NCBI GenBank assembly: GCA_036924285.1
Contig: JAYKYS010000001.1
Location: forward strand, 5,729,501-5,793,500
Length of the DNA stretch: 64,000 bases
From: Asterella californica
Taxonomy: Eukaryota > Streptophyta > Marchantiopsida > Marchantiales > Aytoniaceae
Direction of reading: 5' to 3'
Part shown: piece after piece, positions 20,446-30,118 of the stretch
Layout of the letters: each line of letters opens with the position of its first letter
Position numbering within the stretch: the first letter of the stretch is position 1
Notes under the pieces: generated by a model
Databases searched by the model: none
What the model saw: the letters and a program-made list of their open reading frames with translations, nothing else
What the model was told of the DNA's origin: nothing
Position numbers and translations under genes: made by a program

Positions 20446-22101
20446 TCAAGGCTGGACCTCAGCTTTGTCTCCGAGGATGCAGGCTTCGATATCATTCCAA
20501 CTTCGCGTTTCAAACAGAAGTCCCGACCTCCTGTAACTCAGCATTGAGTTGGACACGCGAGCCACGGAAATACGAGAGGAGGCTTCAGCGAGAGGACGGA
20601 GTTGGACACCGAACAGCGCCAAGATCCGTCTCATCAGTAAACTTTCTCCAATCACAATGCCCAGATCTGCCTCCAGCAATCCGAGAAGATCAGTGTGGCT
20701 GTCACCTACGAACACCAGAATCGGATCTCTCTCCGAGTCGCCTTTTCCACCATCGATCTTCTCATTCTGCTGACATTCTAACGAGGATTTTGTTCGGTCC
20801 TCCCTAAAGGCCCTCCCGTCGTAAGTACACCGAAGAGTTCTCAGAAGCTCCTCCTTGTCAAACGCGTCAACCACCTTCCCATCGATCATACCCAACGATC
20901 GACCATTGGAGTCGAAAACAAGATCATTGCTGTGAACGAACAGTCTATTATCTGGTAGCTTCGGCAACCCGGCTAGGATCAAGTCTCGAGACCAATTGGC
21001 TGAAACAACGTGAATGGCTGTGCCTGTATGAGCCAAATCCTGCAGAACCCTCGCGCAGTGGGCTCTCAGACTCACTCGGACGGCGGCCTCCGCTCGTATC
21101 TCTTCTCTCGTGGGTCCGCGCAGAACGCCTGCAGAAATCACGTCCTGGTTGCACATGATTTCCAGCATGGCAAGTTTCGTCAGAGCCATTCGAAGTTCTG
21201 GTTCTCGGTAAATGCTGGGCTTTCCGTCCCCGAACATGATTCCATCTATGATTTTACTGGAGATAGCTTTCACCACAACGTTCGATTTCTGTTCTTCTTG
21301 ATGTACCGGTTGAGTTCCTGATTCAATGGCGCATGTTTCCTCGCAGTCCTTCTCGGTGTCCTTCTCCTTATGCTCCAGGAACAAAGTCTGGATGGTCCCT
21401 CTCGTACGCTCAACATGTCGTCTGATGGCAGCTTTGTAGTCTCTATGGAAATTTCCGGGTTGCCATAAGAGTAAACTCTCCTTCTCAGGCCTCTTGAGGG
21501 CTGCCACTTCCGCAGCCCGAACAAGGACTTTGCAGGTATCCACGAGGGTGCACGTACAGTCGAAGTCTGTGGAGAAAATGATGTTGGACGGATGCCATGG
21601 GCTCGTGGAAATCTTGCCTTGTTGACATATCTTCATATCCTCCCCTGAAGTTGTTTGTGGCGCGACATCACGACGTTTGTTTCCGGATGATTGAGGGATG
21701 ATCTTGCTGATGGCTTCTAGAACATCAAGCACGCGTCGACAAACAGTGGAAGCCTCCGGTGTCTCGCTCTCTTTCGATGGCTTCGTCCCACACTGAACGG
21801 ATTGCCTCGTAGTCCATGCCAATTCGGCGAGACTGACTTGTAATCTCCAGTTGGAAGCAGATTGTGAAGTTGATCGCAACTCCGTTGCTCGTTCATCTGA
21901 ATGTTCGGACATCAACTTGAGGCCACGTCCACAGCTAGGGTCTCGTGCGAACAGAATACTACACCTCTCTCTGAGTTCCGCGGGAAGAGTGTACACGTGG
22001 GCTTGATCAGTAAAACTATCCTTTGCTACCCGGCAAGGCACAGTGATTGTCAACATTCTTGAGACATCAATCGACTCGAAGCCGGCCTGATTACTACCCA
22101 C
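20446..22101 (-). CDS. HAD-superfamily phosphatase resembling the plant TH2 thiamin-phosphate phosphatase domain
   Basis: The open frame spans about 551 codons with all four HAD motifs intact. Motif I is DFDCT (D179, D181), with FSTDFDCTCTLVD close to the plant TENA/TH2 form. Motif II is VVSANW (S367), the motif III Lys is in VVDAFDK (K416), and motif IV is VFVGDSHTDLLGLLEADLGI (D467, D471). The end, LLFETRSWNDIEACILG, also fits the TH2 C-terminus. Plant TH2 hydrolyses thiamin monophosphate to thiamin, and its N-terminal half is a TENA domain. Here residues 1-170 show no TENA features, and a charged insert (about 245-275) enlarges the cap. The first codon of the frame is GTG. The first in-frame ATG is codon 16 (22056), so the true N-terminus may come from an upstream exon near 22352. 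Substrate is inference. It looks like a living host gene. Confidence 0.75.
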   Translation of the reverse strand: MGSNQAGFESIDVSRMLTITVPCRVAKDSFTDQAHVYTLPAELRERCSILFARDPSCGRGLKLMSEHSDERATELRSTSQSASNWRLQVSLAELAWTTRQSVQCGTKPSKESETPEASTVCRRVLDVLEAISKIIPQSSGNKRRDVAPQTTSGEDMKICQQGKISTSPWHPSNIIFSTDFDCTCTLVDTCKVLVRAAEVAALKRPEKESLLLWQPGNFHRDYKAAIRRHVERTRGTIQTLFLEHKEKDTEKDCEETCAIESGTQPVHQEEQKSNVVVKAISSKIIDGIMFGDGKPSIYREPELRMALTKLAMLEIMCNQDVISAGVLRGPTREEIRAEAAVRVSLRAHCARVLQDLAHTGTAIHVVSANWSRDLILAGLPKLPDNRLFVHSNDLVFDSNGRSLGMIDGKVVDAFDKEELLRTLRCTYDGRAFREDRTKSSLECQQNEKIDGGKGDSERDPILVFVGDSHTDLLGLLEADLGIVIGESLLMRRILALFGVQLRPLAEASSRISVARVSNSMLSYRRSGLLFETRSWNDIEACILGDKAEVQP

Positions 22102-22109
22102 TTGCTCTG

Positions 22110-22352
22110 CAGTCCGCGCGTTCTATTTCTCTGTTTCTTCGTGTAGTGGAGCATCAAGGGGTAATCCCCATTGGTGTGGAAAGGGTCTCGTTGAACGACG
22201 TTGAACACGACCCTTGATGTGCGGTGCTTCCGAACAGCCGGCCAGATAACCAAACCTTGCTCTGAGATGATTCTTGGAGAACAGAAACGTAAAGTGATTC
22301 TGCTGTGAATCATCGTAGGAGAACCATGAGTATCAGATGTCAACGCAGCCAT
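22110..22352 (-). other. Possible upstream exon of the HAD gene with targeting-like N-terminus
   Basis: A minus-strand frame starting ATG at 22352 (MAALTSDTHGSPTMIHSRIT, continuing rich in Arg, Ser and Val and poor in acids) overlaps the start of the HAD frame in another phase. Its composition would suit a plastid or mitochondrial presequence. A splice from a GT in this stretch (for example AAG|GTTTGG near 22256) to an AG before the HAD frame would join them. No transcript evidence is available. Confidence 0.25.
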
Positions 22353-23124
22353 ACTTACTGATCACAAGAGAGTTAAGTGAGTCGACCTGTTGTGCAATCG
22401 CGCCTTACTCAAACCTCTCGTTCAGAATATTTACGTTTAGGCGAAGCACAAAAGGAATCAAATTGATAGTTTATAATGTATTAGATGCTACATTTACAGA
22501 GAGTTTGTTTCTCGATCGGCCATCGCATCAAACAGTCAATTCTCTTAACATAATGGTGTGTTTCGTAACAACTGAGTCATGGTAGCTGAAGCTGACGGTG
22601 AAAGATGTGCTGCAGTCACAACCTTGAGGGCTGCCCTCAAGTTCTCCACTCTCTTGCTGTTGGTTCAGAGTCTTTTCGCTTCAGGTTTTAGGTTTTAGGT
22701 TTACTGTATATTTCTAGATGAAGTCTGATCCTACTTTCTGTAGTGGCTGTCGCGCGCGGGCAATAGTTCAGACATTCTCGAAGTTCCATGGCATTTTCTC
22801 TAATTCCAGCTGGTGCTAAAAGATGGTTTGGTTGAATTCTCGCTGGAGCTCTATTTTGCCAGTTTATCGTCGATTTTGCAGAGTTCACTAGACGAGAAAT
22901 CCCGGACACCACGGGGAGAAAATCACTCGTGCGGACTCGGAAAGCGAGAGGTATTTTGGAAGAGGAGGTTTTCTCTCTTCTGTGATACCGTTCATCTATA
23001 TATAGTTTTATTATGCGGTCGAATTGGATCATCATTGCTTCAAGGTGACGAAGTAGTTATGTAAATTTCTCTTGTTTCATCGGTCGACTCGCTTGGTTTT
23101 GGAGGGTGTTTTCAACAACATTTA
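22353..23124. other. Intergenic stretch between the HAD gene and the copia element
   Basis: No gene is seen. A perfect short palindrome CTTGAGGGCTGCCCTCAAG lies at 22622-22640, and TTTTAGG-type words occur at 22682-22702. The last five bases, ATTTA at 23120-23124, are the left target duplication of the copia element. Confidence 0.5.
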
Positions 23125-23382
23125 TGTTGAGATCAGGGAACTATAAGCACTCATAAGACAAGGCAGCCATAGCCTAAGCCTGAATTGAAGAGAGGTGGAG
23201 AGAGTCTGAAAATCACACAAGAGAATGCTGCGAGGGTCATCAGTCCCTCTTTATTAATACAGGAGAGAAAAAGACAAGGAAGGGGTAAACTGGGGTTGGG
23301 TCCCCAAACCCTAAACTAACTAGGTTAGGAATTAGAGCAAATTACGACTAAAGTGCATAGTTAGCTTGCACAGTCTTTAACA
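23125..23382 (-). repeat. Copia 3' LTR
   Basis: It starts TGTTGAGATCAGGG and ends CTTTAACA on the plus strand. It contains CCCCAAACCCTAAACTAAC, a telobox-like word. It is identical to 29856-30113 except for six substitutions. Just inside it (23383-23399) the minus strand reads TCTAGCTTGAGGGAGAG, the polypurine tract. Confidence 0.95.
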
Positions 23383-23416
23383 CTCTCCCTCAAGCTAGAA
23401 TCTATGTCCTTAACAT

Positions 23417-24450
23417 CTAGACACAACCTGAAATACTCAAATTTGTCACTAGGTAAGGCCTGGTGAAAATATCAACAACTTGCTCATCAGTAGGAAGATA
23501 CCTAAGATCAATCTCTCCAGCTAACACTTTCTCCTTGATGAAGTGATAATGAACCTCTATATGTTTGGTCCTAGCATGAAAAATAAGATTAGAAGCAAGT
23601 TTAATGCTGCTGATGTTGTCGGTGTGTAAAACAACTGGATCAGAAAATGTGACACCCATATCATCCAAAAAGGTGCGAAGCCAAACAGATTCATATGTAG
23701 CATTGGTGGCACCTCTGTATTCTGCTCTGTAGAAGACAAAGCAACTGTTTGTTGCTTTTTCGATTGCCAACTAACCGCAGAATCTCCAAGGCAGAAAACG
23801 AAACCTGACGTAGATCTCCTGTCATGAGTACTTCCAGCCCAATCTGCATCAGTAAAGCCTTGTAACACAAGAGGCTTACCAGAAGGAAAGTAAAGTCCAA
23901 ACTGAAGTGTAAACTTCACATACCGTAGAATCCGTCGAACTGCATCAAGGTGTGGCTTCCTCAGAGCCTGTACATACTGGCTGACTAAGCCAACAGCATA
24001 AGATAAATCTGGCCTAGTTATAGTAAGATAGATCATGCTATCTACGATCTGTCGATACATGAAGGGATCTGCTAGCAACTCGTCATCTTCTGCATTTAGC
24101 TTAACACTAGCAGCAAGAGGAATAGAGATTGGTTTAGAGGCAGTCATCTCGAACTTCTCCAACATGTTTAGACAATATTGTCTCTGCAGCAGCCATAACG
24201 CAACACCATTCTTGACAAACTCAATGCCCAAGAAGTACTTGAGTTGTTGGAGATCCTTCATGTCAAACTCTCCCTTCAGCTGATCTTTCACCCGTTGGAT
24301 GAGATGCTCACAACTCCCAGTGAGGATCAAGTCATCAACATAGATGATCAGTAGTACAAATTCTTGACTTGAATGCAAAGAATACAGCGAAGAGTCCAAA
24401 CTGCACACAGTAAAGCCAAGAGATAACAAGAATGAATTGATCTTGGCATT
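23417..24450 (-). pseudogene. Copia RT C-terminal half and RNase H
   Basis: The frame at 24429-23557 holds the RT catalytic box IIYVDDLILTGS, then LKYFLGIEF and LNMLEKFEM, and the start of RNase H (DADWAGSTHDRRSTSGFVF, SWQSKKQQTVALSSTE). A frameshift near 23700 moves the rest of RNase H into the frame ending at 23417, with WLRTFLDDMGV, VLHTDNISSIKLASN, HIEVHYHFIKEKV and a C-terminus in DIFTRP. It is preceded in the same frame by a TGA at 24451-24453 where copia RT has Trp. Confidence 0.85.
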
Positions 24451-25038
24451 TCAAGCTCTAGGAGCTTGCTTAAGTCCATATAAGGACTTCTTGAGTCTAC
24501 ATACTCTTTCAGGATACTTGGAATCCTCATATCCAGGGGGTTGCACCATGTAGACCTCTTCTTCCAAATCCCCATTCAAAAAAGCGTTGTTGAAGTCCAT
24601 CTGATAAAGGTGCCACCCTCTACTTGTAGCCAATGCCACAAGTGTACGAATAGAAGCCATCTTGGTTACTGGACTGAATGTCTCATCGAAATCAATTCCA
24701 TGTTGTTGTGCACAACCCTTGGCCACAAGTCTGGCCTTGCACTTAGACACAGAACCATCAGAATTCCTCTTGACCTTGTAAACCCACATGGAGCGGATGG
24801 CTTTCTTACTAGGGGGTAAGTCAACGAGGTCCCATGTTTGTTGATGTTGTAATGCTGCAAGTTCAGCCTCCATAGCCTGCACCCATTCTGCTTGATGCAT
24901 CGCCTCCTCAAGAGAATTCGGTTCTTGTACATCCTGTACGACGTTCACCATGTATGCATGGTGTTCTGCAAAAAATCCTTCACACGGAAAACGTTGTACA
25001 AGGTACTTGACCCTACTGGACCTACGTAGATCAGTCAT
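24451..25038 (-). pseudogene. Copia reverse transcriptase N-terminal half
   Basis: Recognisable copia RT blocks occur in order: [70 protein letters not shown], the first catalytic region [19 protein letters not shown], and [11 protein letters not shown], followed by a stop (Trp TGG changed to TGA). In frame beyond the stop it continues NAKINSF into the downstream half. It copies element RNA into DNA inside cytoplasmic particles when intact. Confidence 0.9.
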
Positions 25039-25380
25039 CTGAGCTGAAGGAGTAGTCTCAACTCTAAAAGGCTGAGATGAAGTGGTAACGTGATCATCAT
25101 TGAGACAAAGATTGTGCAGGACGTTGTTGATCTGTCATCTGTTGTAATACAGGATGAGAGCTAGTGGATTGAGTAGATGGTGCAATAACCTGTCCAGACC
25201 AAGGAGTTCTCACAGGATGTGAAGCAGTAGAGCTAGTAGATTGTGAAGTAGGTGCTATTGGTTGTATAACAGACACAACAGGTTCTACAGCGGTGGATGT
25301 AGATTTGAACCAAGACTTGGTTTCATCAAAGACAACATCTCTGCTTACATGCAAGGTATTCGAAATGGATCATAACATCT
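25039..25380 (-). pseudogene. Copia integrase-RT linker
   Basis: The linker is low complexity and rich in Ser, Thr, Pro and Val (frame 25354-25097, beginning HVSRDVVFDETKSW, the usual copia integrase C-terminal phrase). A frameshift near 25370 separates it from the integrase core, and another near 25100 separates it from RT. Confidence 0.7.
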
Positions 25381-27312
25381 ATAACCCTTTCGATCTGAAG
25401 CATAACCTAAAAACACACACTTCCAAGCTTTCGGATCCAACTTACTACGCCTTTCACCTGGTATATGAACAAAGCAGACACTCCCAAATACCCTTAGGGA
25501 AGCTATATCCGGCTGTTGATTGTACAGTACCTCAAATGGTGTCTTCTTATGAACTGCTGCAGTTGGAGACCTTTTCATAAGATAAACAGCAGTGGAGACA
25601 GCTTCTGCCCAGTAATACTTAGGCATAGCTTTCTCATTGAGCAAAGCTCTAGCGCATTCAGCAATATGTCTGTTCTTGCGCTCTGCAACTCCATTTTGCT
25701 GAGGGCTGTAGCTGCATGTGACTTCTCTCTTTATGCCATGTTGTTATAGAAAGGTATCAAACTGGCCGGAAATGAACTCGCCTCCTCCATCAAAACGTAG
25801 ACGAAGGATGCTATGCTTGAACTGCTTCTCTACTAGGCTCTTAAACGACTGAAACACAATAAAGACATCTGACTTGGCCTTCAAGAAGTAGACCCAAGTG
25901 AATCTCGAACAATCGTCAATGAATGAGACGAAGTACTGAGAACCTTGCATACTCGCTTGAGAAGTTGTCCAAACATCTGTGTGAATAAGCTCTAACACAG
26001 TAGAAGCTCTATTGCCCTTATGAGAGAAGGGTTGCCTAGCCTGCTTACCAAACTGACAAGCTTCACAGACCTCTACAAGAATAGCATCTGTGAATTTCGG
26101 AATACCTACAACTAGATTAGAAGTAGGCAAAGCCTTAAGGCGTGAGAAGTTCATATGTCCGAACCTCTTATGCCACAACTGTAAAGTCGAAATCTGAGAA
26201 CCGTCTATCAACATGACAGTCTCAGTTGCTGATATAGTTGCGTCTAACTTGAAGAGCCTACCAACCTTGGTTCCTTTGGCCACTACAATGTGGTCTTCAG
26301 TTTGAACAAAACAACCATGCTTGTTGAATCTAACCTCATAACCTTGTTCAACAATCTGACCTACTGAGACCAAATTCTTGGTTATGGTAGGAACATACAA
26401 AACATCCCTTAAAGCTGAGATTTTCGAGGATGAAATTGAGATAGGTACAGTACCGAGATGAGTAATCGGATGTTGAGTACCATCACCAGTGTAGACATTT
26501 GCTGGAGTCGTCACAGGATCTTTGCTACTGAACCAGTCTCCTTGTGCAGTCATATGATTTGAGCAACCGGGGTCTATGTACCAGCTTTCAGCAGATTTGG
26601 TCGTAACACCCATGACATGCAGCATGGTTAACATACTACCATCTGAATGAGAGTCCTCCATGGAAGCAAAGTTCAAATTTTGAGGTTGCTTACCAGCCTT
26701 GATGTCATTCTGCTTTTTGAAGCAGTTCTTCTCAAGGTGACCCGCCTTGTTGCAGTAGTTGCAAGAACGAGTATCTGCAAAACCTTTGTTTTGGATATAT
26801 TGTTGTTGTTGACCTCGTCCAAAGGAGTTGCTTCTTCCTCTGTCTTTGCCTCGACCCTTGTCTCTGCCCCTACCAGCGAACAGGGCTTGCTCTGGAGTCG
26901 AATTTTGACCAGCTGCACTCAATAACCTCATTTCTTCTGATACTAACATAGGCACTAGTTCTTCAAATGTGAGATAAGTATCCCTGACAGCAATAGAAGT
27001 TTCGAAGGCCTTGTATTCCTTACCAAGTCCTTGAATGGTATGAAGAATGAGATCATCATCTTCGACCTTCACACCAATGCTGCTCAGTTGTTCGACTAGA
27101 CCTCTGATCAAGTAGACATAATCTGTGACCGTCGAAGTACCTTTCTTGACCTCCAGAAGCTGCTGCTTCAATTGCAACTTACGTGCTTTGGTTGATGTCT
27201 GGAACACATTCGTCAAAGCATCCCAGACTTCCTTAAGAGTGTCGACTGTCTGTATGTAACCAAACATCTGAGGCGAAACACACAACGACATGTAGTGCAC
27301 AGCTTGCTGAGC
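25345..27312 (-). pseudogene. Copia gag C-terminus, zinc knuckle, protease and integrase
   Basis: Beginning at the solo-LTR junction, the frame reads gag (AQQAVHYMSLCV, LKEVWDALTNVF), a zinc knuckle CNYCNKAGHLEKNC, protease WYIDPGCSNHMT (the catalytic triplet reads DPG, usually DSG), the GAG-pre-integrase box LWHKRFGHMNFSRLK with CEACQFGK, and integrase core blocks ELIHTDVW, FIDDCSRFTWVYFLK, LRFDGGGEF. A stop TAA at 25744-25746 interrupts the core. The same frame continues QHGIKREVTCSYSPQQNGVA and ERKNR, then KYYWAEAVSTAVYL and PFEVLYNQQPD. The damaged protease triplet and the stop mean it is inactive. Confidence 0.9.
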
Positions 27313-27316
27313 ACGT

Positions 27317-29188
27317 TGTCGTGTCGTGGACCGGCTCCTATATGAAATTCAAACTTCGATGCTTGTCGCTCCAAAGACACTCATGAGAAGACAAGCTAGG
27401 CCTCAGCTTACGGATTTTTGGCACCACTTCGGATCTTCGTTTTTATTGCACCAGTGGATAGAGCTCTTTGTCAGCTTTCCATAGGCACTTCATCTATTTC
27501 GTTTGGACGTCTAGTGGAGAAGTTACAAGACTCGAAAGATGGAGAAAACAAGCTAGGCTCCAGCTTACGGGCTTTTGGCGCAACTTCCGATCTTCACTTT
27601 CATCACATGGATGGGTAGAGCTCGTTGTCAGCTTTTCATGGGCATCTTGTTTACTTCGTTTGGACATCCAGAGAAGAAGTTATGCGATTCGAAAGAAGGT
27701 AAAATCAAACTAGGCCCCTAGTTACTTGCTGACTGGGTATTCAGGGCTTCATGCGCTATATCAAAGACGCAAGGGGCCTGTTTCTTATTATTCAGGTATT
27801 CAGGAGAGAACTGTACGTACAGAGACTGTTGCAAGGGAGTGCTTAAGGGGCTAGCTTACGCCTGCGACCTGTCAACGGACGGTTCGGGAGATTTAGGAGT
27901 CCAATGCAAGCGCGCAAGGCGTCGTTGGGTTCAGATCTGTGCAAGCTAAGCACTGGTTCAAACGGTTTGGGAAGAGACGGATCGGGGAGTGTGTACTGAG
28001 GGAAATTGAGACGCAGGAAGGAGATTTGAGGTTTTCAGTTACCTGTGAAGGAGAGTTGGACCGTTCGGACCGTTCCGGAGTCCAAACTTGCTGTCCTTGG
28101 ATCCAACGGGATCAGAACACCGAGTTCTACAGGAAATTGAAGACGATACCAATTTTCATCGGGCGGTTTGGAAGTTTTGAGTGAAATTTGCTCGCAGGGA
28201 AGCGCTTACATTAGATTTTCGTTCACCTGGGACCTGAGGTTGGGTTGTTCTTCGCGATCGGTGAGCCAAGCTCTTCGTTCTTGGTGCCTACGCGATCAGG
28301 GAGTCTTCATCTACTCATAGGAGAAGACCGTGTGTGAATTGGATTGTTGGTTTGAGTGTGGTGAGCAAGTTTGAGCCGCAGGGAGCTGATTTACGTTAGT
28401 TTTTTGCAACCTGCGGTCAAATTTCTCGAATGGTTTTGCAAGGAGAACTCCAAACGACTTGTTTGGAGTCTCGTTGGGTTCAGGGTAGCTAGATCTATCT
28501 GCCAGCGAAGACGGATATCAGTTTGGACGATCCGTTTGTGCGGTGTGAGCGGTTTTAAGCCGCAGGGAGGAGTTTTTGGAGGTTCGGTCACCTGCGACCG
28601 AAAATCGGCGATATCTCGGCTGTTGGGAGTCGGATCTGAAGGTTTCTTGGGTTAACGGAGTCAGCGGAGAAGACCCTATCGACATCTGAAGTCCGTTCAG
28701 CGAAAAGAGAAAGTCCACAGATAGGCCTTTTTCAGTTTCTTCGCTACGGGTTTTGCTCTTTTGAGTTCGTTAGAATTCTGGTTGGTTGTATACAGCTTGT
28801 GGTAGCTAGCTTTAGCTAAGAGCTTATACATGGATGTGGTTTGGACTTGGGTTTGGATCTTGTGATACTGCTGTGGCTCTGGTTGTTAGCAAAGAGAAGT
28901 TTCTCTTGCTTTGAGCTACGCTTCGGTGGTTTTGGGTCAGGGTTGCGATTCAAGGGTTGTTTTCAGGGGCTTTTGAAGCAGGTTACAGACCGCTCTGGTC
29001 TGTTTTTCAATTCTCTGCTCTTAGGAGAAAGAACCGGCAGTGTACATTTATTTGGAGTGTATATATCGCAGTGTTCGTTTTCGTTGTTGTTTTTCTCTGT
29101 CTTGTCTCTGTTTCAGCACACAACATCTCCACAGCCAGGAACCTCGCGTTTTCCTGGACATCCTTCACGCAAAACGTCTGACGCGACA
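27317..29188 (+). repeat. Solo LTR (copy A of the TGTCGTG family) inside copia gag
   Basis: The 1872 bp sequence starts TGTCGTGTCGTGGACCGG and ends GTCTGACGCGACA. It is flanked by the 4 bp duplication ACGT (27313-27316 and 29189-29192). Removing it and one ACGT restores the copia gag reading frame across the junction, which proves insertion. No second LTR or coding internal region is present. A copy in opposite orientation lies at 42109-44130 and a fragment at 13430-14150. Inside are two 157 bp tandem units (27391-27547, 27548-27704), whereas copy B has three. Classing it as an LTR rests on the TG...CA ends and the small target duplication. A non-autonomous DNA element is a less likely alternative. 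Confidence 0.8.
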
Positions 29189-29192
29189 ACGT

Positions 29193-29419
29193 CTGTTCCA
29201 TTCAGCAACAATCGGATCTCCAGCATCCTCAGGTGGTTTGCTGTCAGTGCTTGTGACAAGACCATGGAGTCCCTGGCCCTTGAGAAATACAGTAATTCGA
29301 TATTTCCATATCGAGTAGTTGTTCTTGCCAAGAGATTCACCTGTGATGCCTGAGAATGTGTCTATCTTGCCACTCATGACGCTATAGACGACAGACGTCG
29401 AATTTGCGAACAAACTCAA
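29193..29419 (-). pseudogene. Copia gag N-terminus
   Basis: The frame starts near 29419 and reads GKIDTFSGITGESLGKNNYS and then IWKYRITVFLKGQGL, the hallmark N-terminal gag segment of plant copia, ending EWNRR at the solo-LTR insertion. It continues in the same logical frame at 27312 after the insertion is removed. Gag builds the particle shell. Confidence 0.85.
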
Positions 29420-29843
29420 AATGAATCGAGAAAAATGGCGATGGAAAGATATCGCAGAAGTAAATCACAAGTGAAATATAACCTCAGCTGCTAGGTCTAT
29501 CGATCCGCAATCGTCAGAATGGCCAAAATCGATCATTAAGGCTTTCAAAATCGCGGTCAAAATCGTGTTGACCTAAACGATGAAAACAACAACTTCTGCA
29601 TACGACCTCCGATTGAGAAAATAAAAATTTCTCTCGATAGCTGACGGCGAAGCCTTTTTCTATCACTTTCCACCTGTTTTCAGATGCTAAAATAGAGTGA
29701 AGACCTCCAAAATCACCTTTTTGTGTTTAGGGTTTCACTCCACTTTGGTAGATTCGACCTTGCTGAAAAATCGAAGATGTTAGAAATTCCTGTCACCTCG
29801 TCTTCACATTCTCGATCTCAAACACTCTCATCTTTCCTCTCCT

Positions 29844-29855
29844 TCTCTGATACCA
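29844..29855 (-). other. Copia primer binding site (initiator tRNA-Met)
   Basis: Read on the minus strand, the bases directly after the 5' LTR are TGGTATCAGAG, the classic complement of the plant initiator Met tRNA 3' end. This fixes the LTR boundary at 29856. Confidence 0.95.
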
Positions 29856-30113
29856 TGTTGAGATCAGGGAACTATAAGCACTCATAAGACAAGGCAGCCA
29901 TAGCCTAAGCCTGAATTGTAGAGAGGTGGAGAGAGTTTGAAAATCACACAAGAGAATGCTGCGAGGGTCATCAGTCCCTCTTTACTAATACAGGAGAGAA
30001 AAAGACAAGGAAGGGGTAAACTGGGATTGGGTCCCCAAACCCTAAACTAACTAGGTTAGGAATTAGAGCAAACTACGACTACAGTGCATAGTTAGCTTGC
30101 ACAGTCTTTAACA
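29856..30113 (-). repeat. Copia 5' LTR
   Basis: It has the same length and ends as 23125-23382, with six substitutions (for example gaagag/gtagag and attaat/actaat). It is followed by ATTTA, the right target duplication. Confidence 0.95.
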
Positions 30114-30118
30114 ATTTA

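Larger units (their letters stand above)
23125..30113 (-). mobile_element. Ty1/copia retrotransposon with both LTRs, interrupted by a solo LTR
   Basis: Two 258 bp LTRs (23125-23382, 29856-30113) flank a minus-strand gag-protease-integrase-RT-RNase H order, which is diagnostic of copia. The element is flanked by the perfect 5 bp target duplication ATTTA (23120-23124, 30114-30118). The LTRs differ at six positions by eye, so it is moderately old. A 1872 bp solo LTR (27317-29188) has inserted in gag. Without it the element is about 5.1 kb, the normal size. Stops at 25744 and 24451 and shifts near 25370, 25100 and 23700 make it non-functional. Confidence 0.95.

Noticed and set aside
20156..20536. 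126-codon plus-strand frame
   Set aside because: It has no motif, overlaps the 3' end of the HAD gene on the opposite strand, and has a composition typical of chance frames.
22682..22702. TTTTAGG-type telomere motif
   Set aside because: Only two to three imperfect units are present, which is likely by chance in AT-rich DNA.
27418..28184. Open frames conserved between solo LTR copies (27418-27618 and 43671-43871; 27939-28184 and 43112-43357)
   Set aside because: They are conserved because the whole LTR is repeated. They lack domains and lie partly in the 157 bp tandem units, so similarity is no evidence of coding.
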